DNA of 64,000 nt from Maylandia zebra. Lineage: Eukaryota > Chordata > Actinopteri > Cichliformes > Cichlidae. The stretch lies in assembly GCF_041146795.1 (NCBI RefSeq), contig NC_135185.1, forward strand, positions 27,773,529 to 27,837,528, given 5' to 3'. The position numbers and the translations under genes are program-made. Numbering within the stretch: position 1 is the stretch's first letter; the number at the start of each line of letters is the position of its first letter. Shown here piece after piece: positions 33,901 through 44,308 of the stretch. The notes beneath the pieces are model-generated. The model was not told where the DNA came from. It worked only from the letters and a program-made list of their open reading frames with translations, and searched no databases.

Positions 33901-36900
33901 TCAGCTCTCCAGACAGGTATTTCCTGCCTTTCCCTTCCATAAATGAGATGTTTCATATTTATTGTTACTTATGCTAAGTTAAAATTTGATGTCATGTGAT
34001 TTCCCAGCTGGCGAGTGGTCATCGTGTATCCTTCCTTCTGCACGCTCAGTTTAAGCAACAGTGAGAATGCAGCTAATTATGTCCTGTTGTGCGCTACATG
34101 TGACAAAGAGGAACTTGAGGATTATCTTGTTCGCTGTTTACGTCTCAAATTCCTTGAAACTGATGAACATGTTGCTCCACAGAACTGTTTCAAGCCCGTG
34201 GAGACTCTTCAAGAGCTCGAGCTGCTGACATCTGATGCTCTTCTCCCTCTGATGTCTCACAGTGTTGTGCAAGGCCTGATAAAGAATCTCAAGTATGTCT
34301 GAAAACAGATGGCAATTTAGCCTTTTTTCCACAAAATTTGTGTTTGAGTTGAACCTTTAACATCATTCATTATTATTTAAAAAAAAAAAAAAGTTGGGCA
34401 GGGATAGCTCAGTAGGTAGAGTGGTGGCCCCATGATCGGAAGGTCGGGGGTTCGACTCCACTGAACGGCTACCCTGAGGTACCCCTGAGCAAGGTACCGT
34501 CCCTGCACACTGCTCCCCGGGCGCTGCATTGGTGGCTGCCCACTGCTTCACTGGGTGAATGGGTTAAATGCAGAGGAACTATTTCCCTATGGGGACTAAC
34601 ACATACACATTATAACAGCACAGTTTAATGTTTTTTTCCACACCAGGTCTTCCTCTGTAGTGTGTAATGCTCAGGCTATACCTCTGGGCCCAGAAATCAC
34701 TAATAACCTCCCTGGATTGGCGTGCATGGGATGGAGGAATCGTCCGGGGCTGGTTGCTCCCAGCTCCCCTTTCCCTCTTCTGACTGGACTGGGGCTCCTA
34801 TTGGAGACGATCACAGGGATCCATAAAGGCCTCAGCAGCAAGGTAGGACTGACTGTCCTTGGGGTGTTTTTATTTTGTTGTTGTTTGCTGGTTTTATACA
34901 TTTTCTGCTTCGTTTATGTCCAACCAAAACATAGAACTAATGAGTAAAGCATGTGGACTCTCCTTGTAATGAAGGTATGGGTACTCTTTGCACTCTGGGG
35001 CACATTGTTAGGTACACCTTTGTAGTATGAGGTTAGATTCCCTTTTTGCCTTCAGAACTTTTGCCTTAATTGTTTGTGGCAATGATTCAACGAGGTGCTG
35101 GAAACATTCCTCTAAGGTTTTGGTAAATATTGACATGATAGCATCACACACATTTTTTGGCTGAACATGATGACCACATCCCATAGCTGCTCTATTGGAT
35201 TAGGATCCGCTAACTATGGAGGTCATCTGAGTACAGTGAGCTCAGCTGATACTAAGGGGCCCACATTCACCACCCTGAGTCATTGATACAAGGCAGGATG
35301 GATCCATGATTTAGGTTTTTATTTCAAATTCTGACTGAATGTCGCAGCAGAAATCAAGACTTATTGTTTTCTAATCTTTTGTTCAGTTGTGGTGAGTCCA
35401 CATGGCTTGTAGTGTTAATTTTCTCTTCTTAGCTGACAGGCTTCGAGGCTCGATATGTTGTGCACTGAGAGATGCTCTTCTGCATGCTTTAAATGTATGC
35501 ATCCATCTGGCAGTAACGGCCATGCCGTGTCATTCTGATGCTCAGCTTGAATTTTAAGAGGTCGTCTTGACCTCAACGTCGTGCCTAAATGCTGCCATGT
35601 GATTGGCTGATCGTATATTTAGATGTCCCCGCTCTCACTCACTAGTTCACCGGACTGCTTCTGTCGGAGCCTGTGACTGGTTACCTGCGCAGCTGCAGTC
35701 AGGCTACACCCAGCCTGTCTCACACCAAGGCTTGGCTTCTACGTCACGAACACCACCTCCTCTACCTGCTGCTGCGACTGGCTCACAGACTGGTACGTCC
35801 ACTCCATCTTTAATGTTGAGCCATGTTATACAGTATTTTAAACCATTTTTCTTTCAGGCTTTAGTTTCCTTCTTATGCCGCAGCTTGTATGATTCCTGGC
35901 TAGTTCATTTATTTTTGCCTTGTATGGAATGAAAATGGGTGCAGCCCTTTTCTACTTGATTTTGGTGTTTTGAGCATAAGATCAGATTTTATCTGCTCAC
36001 TTGTTGATGTTTAATTATTTATTTTAACCTAATCATGTTATTTTTTCCCCTCTGTTTTACCTCTCTCAGGTTCCCCTCGACTCAGAAATAGCAAAACATG
36101 CCTCACTTTACCACCAGGTGGCGCTAGTTGTACTGCCTTGGTTATTGCCAGGCAGTGAATACCTGGTACATGAACTGCTCTCCACCATTGTCTTCAGCAA
36201 GGACTTTATATCGTATGTTTACCTTTAATCAGTTTAATCTGAGATAAGTGAAGCACCTACAATATTACTCTAAAGTGCCTGAATTTTTATAATTACTTTT
36301 TATTTTGATAGTTTGTCTAAATCGATGTTTAAATTAGTGCCTCAAAAATGTGACTGATGGTTGTCCTCTAATTTTGCTAACGACATTATATATAAAATTT
36401 AATTTCTTTGAAATAAGATTAAATTAACAAATGACCCATTTCCATCAAAAATTTCTCGTTCTGTTTCTTCGCTTATTAAATTATCAGGGTGTTTATGTCT
36501 ATTTCTTTGATTTCCAGAGAAGGACACAGCGGAGGACCTGAGGCTGTGGAGCTGGGGGAGCTGAAGCTTCATGAGGAAACACAAAAGGACACCTCTCCCT
36601 CTCTCCAGACTGTCGGGGCTCTCCTGAGAGAAGCCTGTGTCCAGCTGCCATCCATACGAGGTTGCTTCCTCACTCACCTGGCCCACCTGGAGTCGTCTGT
36701 AATAGTGTCCAGAGATGCTCTCCTGGGCCACAACCCCTGGATCAAAAGTCATCTCTTGCCAGAGCTCACCGGTCCCATCCTGCCATCTGATTGGCCTTTC
36801 CTTCCACTTCTCAGCCTGTATGAGCAATCGGGGGTGTCTGATGGTGGAGGGCTGGCAGTGGAGGAGCTTCCTCAGGGGGCTCTGCAGGCTGTGACTCACT

Positions 36901-39900
36901 GTCTGCAGTGGTTGCTGCTGCTGGAGGTCTGGAGGGAGGAAGCGCTAAAGGTATTCAAACAAGTCAAGTCAGTTGCCCGTCTGAATTTTCTCAGAGGGCT
37001 TTGGTGTCAAGTCTCAGCGGAGACCACATAGAAATCTGATTATTAACACATTTAATTAATAGGCAATTTTGTGGGGTTGTTGTACATATAAATGGAAAAG
37101 TGTTATATATTCCATGTCAGCCAACAAAATGTATATCAGTAACAGCAGAACTGATCCATTATATAATAATATAACTAGTACATGCACATACTACTGAATT
37201 GTTTGGCAAACTGATGTACTTAATCACATTTAAAAAATGAAAACATAGATGTGGTAGATGCTGTTGTTTGTCGTTTAGCTCGTGCCATTTTGGCTTTTAT
37301 GTGAGGTCATCGCTAGGCTTGTATGATGCAACTTCTGGTAATATAACACAGATGTTATTGTCATGAAATGAAAACAGAAGGATGCCTTCATAAGAGGTTG
37401 CAGGTCCATCGAGGCTAAAAACACGTCCTGTTAGTCTGTTACTAGTTGGTTGCCAGGCAGCGTGATGGTGGCGTAATGTATCATGCATAGTTCAACTTTT
37501 TTGTATATAAATTAGTTATTTTCAGGAAATAAAAATTATATGAAGCTTTTATAAGTTGTTACAGGTCCATAATTGCTAAATATAGGCCATTTCAGTTCAT
37601 TGCTAGGCAGTTGCTAAGCAACATAATGACACCTTTAATATATGATATAGATAGGAACCTTCAAGCGCCACAAATACACCTGTATACCAAGTTTGGTTGC
37701 TCAACTCCAGATGGTGTGGGAGGAGTTTATGGACAGAGACAAACAAGCACACTAATTTTTTTGTGCGTGAGATAGTGAGATGCTGTCATAGTAACACTTT
37801 AGTTTTAAACCAGTGTTACAAAGTGCTACACACGGCAAAAACACATTAACACTAGACCTGCCAAGAGTGGATGACTGCTGGCTGTGCAGAACAGCAGAGA
37901 AACCTGGAGCTGAACCAAGCTCTTTCTAATCCAAGTGAGTCTTGACAGCAGGATGTGATGAAGGTGGGACTCTGCTCTAAGCCCACCACACCGGTCTCAC
38001 ACAGAAAGAGGCAGAGGGGTGGTAGAGAGGGGAAGGCAGAGTTAGAGGCCATGATAAACGTTCACTGTATTCATTCTGGAGTCACCGAGTGTCTGAATAT
38101 GTGACTTCTTTTGGTATGTGCTTGTTTTACTCTATAGAAACTGATGTAGGATGTCTGACGTGCTTGCTGTGTTAGGTGACTAGCAGGCGCAGTTATCCAA
38201 AATCTATAACTTTTACTTCATATTCTCCTTTCACAGTAAATCAAATGTCAATTATTTGTCAGTTTATTAGTGCTAGTCTTAAAATATAGTTCACATATAT
38301 TTTAAGATAGTTCACAATTTTCATAGAGAAGTACTTTGTACATGCAATGGAGTTACACAGAAAACCTACACCCTTCAGATGTTTCTTCTGTAGATCTGTT
38401 TCCTTATCACATAAATTGATTGCTTCTGTGTCATGCTGTAGGTGGTCCTCCCTGTCGCCAAGTTCGCCCGCCTGTCCTGTGTGTTCCTCTGTTCCAGTGA
38501 CTTGTTCCTGGAGAGACCCGTTCAGAGGCTGACCTGGGGTCTGTTCAGACTGCTCACCAGGTCTGATATGACACATTTAGCTTTTTCTTTTACACCAACT
38601 AATCTCTAAAAGTTAACAGTGACCCTTCATTTTCAGGAGCACCAAGCTGGACTCTTTGGACCTGAACGTCCCTCCTCCAGGTCTGGCCTCATTCCAGGAC
38701 TTGTATTCAGCCCTTGTGTCCCAGTATGAAGCTGTGTCTTTTGGAGACCGGCTGTTTGGTTGCTGGGTCCTCTTGCCCCTGCAGAGGAGGTACAGCACCA
38801 CCATGAGGCTGGCGGTGTTTGGCGAGCACGTGGGGATGCTGAGGTCTCTGGGGGTCACTCTAGAACAGGTAACGATGATGGCGTAATGATCTCTGTTGAA
38901 GTGATTTTTCCACTTCCTGTTATAATAAGTTATTTATTGTTTATATGTCTGTCTTGTCATTTGAAGCTGTCCATTCCTATCGAGAGGTTCACCTCCCCAC
39001 CTGAAGATTCCCTCCCTCTCCTCCGTCTCTACTTCCGCTCTTTGGTAACTGGGACTTTGAAGCGCTCCTGGTGTCCTGTCTTATATGTGGCTGCTTTGTC
39101 TCACGTGAACTCCTTCATCTTCTCTCAGGATGCTGCTGCACAGGTACAGCAACACTTGACACACTGAGCACTGAGTTGCTCTGCTTTATCTGAATGTTTT
39201 AGGTGTGCATTCATATTAAGATTGTCCTTTGTATCAATGGCAGTGAAAGCTAAACCCGGCTGCCACATGTCCTGCAGCTGCTCTGAATAGACCCTGGGTT
39301 TGTGGGAACAGCTTCTACATCTGCTTTTGTACATTTTTGGATCAAAAAGGAGCTTGTTGGGTGAAAGTCTTGACAATTTGACAAATGCACAAAACCAGTC
39401 CTCATATTATTTCTATTTATTCATGGGTTTGTAACTTTGAATTGGCTACAAGTGTTTGAAGTTAAAATGAGAAACACATCATATTTGCTCAATTCACAAA
39501 GGCATTATTTTAGAGGGGTGAAGCTGAAAACATTCATACGTGCAGTGGAGCAGCATTAAACACGGAGACATAAAGTGCACGAGCCAGGCTTTGATCTTTA
39601 ATTCCCTTGTTCTTTTCCAGGAGGTTGAAACCGCTCGACACAGTATGTTGAGGAAGATCTACTACCTGACTGACGAGGTACTCCTCTCCTTTTAGCATGC
39701 ACTGGTAGTTTTCCTGCTCTCTTTCTGCCTCTGGTCTTTACATGCTGTGTTCATTGATTACTCATTCTCCCCCCTTGCCTCTCTGCTTCTTGATGATTTA
39801 GTTATTACAGTCTTGCTAAACTCTCACTGTTTTCATTGCGTGCTTTACCAAAGTGGAGCTATTGTGCTCAGTCCTAGCTCCACATTTCTATACTTGGACT

Positions 39901-41352
39901 GTACTGGAGTAGATTTGTGTGACTCACAATACAAAATAATCCTTATTTATTTTGTACTGGGCTTTTGCGCAGCCGCTTTAGTTCCTCTTTTAGCTCTCTC
40001 CTTCCTCCTTCCATCCATTTAATCCAGCTTTCTTCTGAGTGGCTGCTGCTCACAAACAAAAGATGTAAACAGCAGATTGGTAGGACTTCTGTGCTCAAAG
40101 CCAGAGCTCTTATGAGACCAAATTAGAAAACTGTCTGAAGCCGATTGTTTAGAACATTATGAAGTCTGAGCTTTCAGCTCACTGGGATTACTTACACATA
40201 CGGTGACCTCACTGTGAGCATGGATATTTTAAAAGGTTTATATGTATGATAGAAATAGTGAAAAGTACATTAGTTCTTTAAATCCAGGTTTTAAGTAGTG
40301 GCCTCACTTCAGTTGAGTGCATTTGCAAAACACTGTTTCATTATAGGCCTGCATGTCCTGCAGTTATATTTAGAAACGTAGTAGGTTTTGAGTTTCGAAT
40401 GACTTAGTTTTGCACGTTTGTGGAGCTCAATGGGGGCAAATATTTAGTTCTTCTTGGCTTGAAAGGTCAAAAGCTTAAAGATTTATTGTTTTAAACTGAT
40501 AATATTCAGAGTGTGCAGTGATCGCTGTCTGTTTCCTACTGTCAAGTGGGGATTTTATATTTTTAAACTAGTGCAAATATGGGCTTTGACGTATTTACAT
40601 GAACGACTAAATCAAACTACGTGTCAGGCAGCGGGTTCAGGAGCAGCAGGAGGAGAGGAATCAGCGTTTGTTTCAGAAATGTGGCAGGGAGCAGGTTGGG
40701 TTCAGTTAGCTCTCATCATGGAACAGAAAACTCACAGAGCTCGTCATCTCAGGGTGAACAAATTCTACTAAAGCTGCTTTCTGGAACAAGGCCCTGATTT
40801 TCGGGGGAGAGTATGTTGTTAATAAGTACTTTTATTTCCGTAACGGGAAGTGCTGCACTTCATTGACGACAGAAATCCATCTTCAGGGAGGTGATCAATG
40901 AAAGATGGTCATTGAGGCAGAGGCATGCGAGGAGCTGTCACTTGTGCACATTTCATACTGTTCTGATTAAGTGCACGTCCAGCCTAGCATGTAAACACCA
41001 GGTCCGGTTAAATCACATAGTGTGTAACAGTCAGTATGAAAAAGGAAATGTGTGTGTTTAACCTCAGCTGGTGTCTCTATCCCCCCTGGTAACAGCAGGG
41101 TCCACATGGGGCACAAGCATGTCTTGTTGGGAATATCTGGTTCACACAATCACTCCTGCTGCTCCTCTCACATCTTTCTCACTGTCATTCTCTCATTTCC
41201 AGGTGTTGAGGAGTCACTTGCTGCTCTTCCGTCTGCCCCAGCATCACTTACAGCTCAGCTTCGACATGTACGAACAGTTGCCTCCCATTAGGGCCAAACG
41301 TTTGGAGAGAGTCCTGGGACTGCAGGAGAGCAGTGTTGACAAAGGAGACTGA
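27912..41352 (+). CDS. rpap1: RNA polymerase II-associated protein 1, 26 coding exons
   Basis: Scaffold factor for RNA polymerase II assembly and nuclear import. Exons: 27912-28104, 28222-28370, 28491-28583, 28782-28935, 29092-29259, 29426-29653, 30357-30472, 30568-30666, 31132-31233, 31335-31502, 31887-32066, 32158-32292, 32382-32540, 32952-33109, 33451-33621, 33721-33916, 34183-34292, 34647-34842, 35646-35792, 36070-36212, 36518-36950, 38442-38560, 38637-38868, 38967-39143, 39621-39677, 41203-41352. Every junction is GT-AG and in phase; total 1410 codons (human about 1393). The start [15 protein letters not shown] matches the family N-terminus. The RPAP1_N-like motif ([18 protein letters not shown]) is at residues 225-252. 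RPAP1_C ([36 protein letters not shown]) is at about 368-434. Helical repeats follow, with conserved [19 protein letters not shown] and [20 protein letters not shown]. Exon 1 was started at the ATG two bases after an acceptor. Confidence 0.97.
34395..34625 (+). mobile_element. tRNA-derived SINE in rpap1 intron 17
   Basis: The head contains an A-box-like TAGCTCAGTAGGTAGAG and a perfect B-box-type GGTTCGACTCC (pol III internal promoter), separated by about 35 bp as in tRNA genes. A body with CCTGAGCAAGGTACCGTCCC and CTGGGTGAATGGGTTAAATG follows, ending in an 'acacatacacattata' tail. It lies in sense orientation 20 bp before exon 18. I recognise it as a common teleost tRNA-SINE but cannot name the family safely. 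Confidence 0.7.
34990..35530 (-). pseudogene. Tc1-like transposon relic in rpap1 intron 18 (antisense)
   Basis: TTAGGTACACCTT near the start and GAGGTGCTGGAAACATTCCT ... GATAGCATCACACACA ... CATCCCATAGCTGCTCTATTGG are antisense Tc1 transposase C-terminal sequence of the same subfamily as 61060-61470. It is broken by many substitutions and indels. Confidence 0.65.
37280..37630. repeat. Two diverged copies of an interspersed repeat in rpap1 intron 21
   Basis: Phrases such as 'aggttgcaggtccatcgaggctaaa' and 'gttgttacaggtccataattgctaaa', each followed by a 'gttgcca(g)gcag' motif, show a duplicated unit. A third member is at about 59050-59180. No coding content. Confidence 0.5.
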
Positions 41353-41784
41353 AAAGAGTGATAAAAAACCTGAAGAAAAATAACAGGGTTGTATTCTCAA
41401 AATAGGCTAGGCAGAGGTGAGATGCGGTATTATGAAAGCAGAAGGTGCTGCACCACAGCGAGATGTTCATTTCAAGGCCTAACAATGTCACATGTAGTTG
41501 TTTCTGTGGCCCTTTTTTCTTTAAACTAAAGCTGAGTTAGACTCAGTTTCTAGTGCTTATGGTAGCCTGATGAGGCTCTCACCGGAAATTCTCTGAAAAT
41601 TATTACATTGAGGCCAAAGTTTAAATAAAAATGTCAAATGTTTTCTTCCTGTTTTGTTACTAATATGTTTGTATATTTGCAAAAAATGCCACCATGTGTT
41701 CCAGGTTCTTAAAAAAATATGGCAGGGCAGTTCTTCCTGCTTCACTAGTGCCTGAAATGATTGTAAATAAAACAGTGATGTTTG

Positions 41785-41790
41785 AATAAA
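41785..41790 (+). promoter_or_regulatory. Polyadenylation signal AATAAA for rpap1
   Basis: One of several AATAAA hexamers (41623, 41767, 41785) in the 430 bp after the rpap1 stop. Which is used cannot be decided from sequence. Confidence 0.45.
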
Positions 41791-42683
41791 ATGTGTAACC
41801 TTTTATCCCATTAAACCTGAGCTCTGAAATTTTTACCTTCTTAATATTAGTATGTTTGTGAAACATCCTGTGTAAATAAGACATTCATGGGGGAACTGAG
41901 ACTAAAATGAATGTAGGAACGAAAGTGCCCCTGCGGTGTTGGTACATACAGCTTCCTGTTTAATTGCCTGTTCGTAAATGTTAACATATTTGCATAATTG
42001 TTGCACGACTTTTTGTGCTACAGCTGAAAGAGTAAGTGGGTTTAGGTGGTATACCTGCATTTCTGCAATCGTCTTTGTGTTAGGTTCCCCTAAAAAGGTC
42101 CAGGGGATGAGGGAAAGTAACAAAGTATCCAGGTCGAAAAAGAGACAAGGAGGCAAAATGATTAGATTAAAAAGTTTTATTACAGTGTTTCTCAAATGCT
42201 AAAACACGTCACAAACGTTACCACCAGGTCCCCCAATGGCCAAACACAACACCCTTCTCTAAAGCTACATAAACACAACCACACCTTCCCACTGCAAAAC
42301 TCAAACTCCCACACCAAGAGAGCAGCTCGAAGCTGTCAAAACTGTAAACACTATACACAGCATTACACACTACAGCAAAACAATTGAAAACACAATGCTC
42401 AATTTGTGAGAAGGTTCTTTGGTTCATAACTGCCAATGCATATTTTTATAAACTGTACAGTAACGGATCGTCATAGAACCCTGCAGAGGATTAGGCATTT
42501 AGATTTGTGAGTTTCACATGAAGACTATAAATCTATAAAAACATCCTGCATGTACGTACACTACTGTAACACAACTCAATGCAAAAACAGAATCTATCGC
42601 ACACAACAGTACTCTCGGAAACATGATCAGGGTGTGAAGTCTTTTTTATTGTCTACACGGTCATTTTACAGTATTACACACAG

Positions 42684-43758
42684 TCACTGTGCGGCATCAT
42701 GTCGCCGAGCTGCATTGGGCCACATCACCTCATCCACATCACAGGCTATATTGTCCCTTGCTAGGCACCGCGGGAAAAACGCCCTGGAATGGCGAATCCA
42801 TCCCTGGAAGGCCTCCACTGGGATGTCAGCACAGGCCAGCTCCATTGCCCGTTCTCTCTTGTGTATGGCTGTCTGTCATACACCTTCCATCTCCATGATG
42901 AGAAGAACTCCTCTATAGGGTTCAGGAAAGGGGAGTAGGGTGGCAGACAGACGTTTAAAAAGTGGTCACTGTTGGTGGTGAACCACTCTCTGATTTGGTG
43001 TGTCTTGTGGAAGCGGACGTTGTCCCAAATGATCACATACATGTGATGTGCTAGCCTAGGATGGTGTTGTTGACGGTCCAGGAGGATGTCTTTTAGCTCC
43101 TCTAGGAAGGTGAGGAGACGTTGGGTGTTGTAAGACCCAAGGACAGCATGCCGGTGGACAAGCCCCTCCGTACCCATAGCTGCACAAAGAGTAATATTAC
43201 CCCCCCCCCCCCCGTTGGCCAGGGACCTCAGTGATGGCTCTCTGGCCAATGATGTTACGGCCTCTTCGCCTTCGTTTCTGGAGGTTGAAGCCAGCCTCAT
43301 CCAGGAAGAGGTACTCATGGGGTCTGGCCATCGCGTCCAACTGCATTATCCTCTGTGAACATGGGAAAGCGTACAGGTGTTCAGAACGGTCAATCAGGTA
43401 GCACAGTATTGTCCAGAAGTAATGTAGGCCACTAAGCAACACAGTATGTCCACTAACTGTACTGTGGACATGGATGTATACGTACTTGCACATACTCGTA
43501 ACGTTGTCCTATGTGTCGCGCAGAGTTGCGCTCAAAGGGAACCCTGTAGACCTGTTTCATCCTCATCTGTTGGCGCCGGAGAACTCGGTCTATTGTGGAC
43601 ACGCTGACAGCATCAATGTTCTCAAAGTTTACATTATCTGCAATGACTTTGTCTCTGATCTCTCGGAGTCTAATGCAGTTGTTCTCACGGACCATATCTG
43701 CAATGAGGGTTTCTTGTGCCGCTGTGAATATGGCAACCCTCCCACCTCTATGTGGCAT
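42684..43758 (-). pseudogene. IS630/Tc1-superfamily DDE transposase, intron-containing, frameshifted
   Basis: Cut-and-paste transposase. Minus-strand exon 1 (43486-43758) begins MPHRGGRVAIFTAAQETL and carries the helix-turn-helix region. A GT-AG intron (43353-43485) follows, joining YEYVQ to RIMQLDAMARPHEY. Exon 2 holds the DDE residues in LFLDEAGFN, IIWDNVRFHK and LNPIEEFF. Two breaks are visible: a run of 14 C on the plus strand (43200-43213) shifts the frame before NITLCAAM, and a one-base shift near 42860 separates the acidic C-terminal block (WIRHSRAFFPRC ... stop at 42684) from the catalytic core. The 3' end of the element may be near 42182 (ACAGTGTTTCTCAAATGC); the matching terminal repeat on the other side was not found. 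Confidence 0.85.
43200..43213. repeat. Poly-C run of 14 in transposase pseudogene
   Basis: Homopolymer that breaks the transposase frame; its length may be a sequencing or assembly error, so the frameshift here may not be real. Confidence 0.85.
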
Positions 43759-43923
43759 TCTTTCAGCTCTAAAGAAAGAAACATGTGTTGTCAATTGACT
43801 GATTTATATGTAAAACTACATGTAAGTAGTCCACTTTCACAGGTCTGTAAAACTGTGGTGTGTCAAAGAAAGCAATAGCGTAGTAAGTGACACATTTCCT
43901 GTATTTCCCAGATAGGAAGTGCC

Positions 43924-43977
43924 GAAGACACACTTACCGTGTGTTACTTACAGTGCCTGTGGTAAGTGTGTGTCTTC
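43924..43977. repeat. Inverted repeat just upstream of the secreted-protein gene
   Basis: GAAGACACACTTACC (43924-43938) pairs with GGTAAGTGTGTGTCTTC (43961-43977), with a 2-nt bulge and a 22-nt loop. It ends 25 bp before the ATG at 44003, within the likely promoter or 5' leader. AGGAAGTG/TTTCCTG ETS-like sites lie just upstream (43896-43922). Confidence 0.8.
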
Positions 43978-44002
43978 TGCATTATAAATTAATCTCTCCA
44001 CG

Positions 44003-44238
44003 ATGAAGTTGTCTGTCCTCTTGTGCATCTTGGGAATCGGTATTAATATATTGTTTTCATTATTAGGGACATTTTTCAAGAGAAGCATCTAAAATATAAA
44101 TGCAAATTTGACTGCATGTTTTTTCCCACCCCCCATAGCCTGGACTGGATTCTGTAGAAATACAGAAGTCATCAACACCAATGATGCCGAGAAGGTGAAC
44201 TTGGAAATTTCTCTGGAGGTATGGGAGATAATCTTGAA

Positions 44239-44308
<70 letters not shown>

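Noticed and set aside
34395..34470. Possible tRNA gene
   Set aside because: A and B boxes are present but the acceptor stem does not pair and SINE body sequence follows; it is a tRNA-derived SINE.
36399..36899. 166-codon open frame on the minus strand
   Set aside because: Exact antisense of rpap1 exon 21, whose plus-strand frame is conserved with the family; the antisense frame is a shadow.
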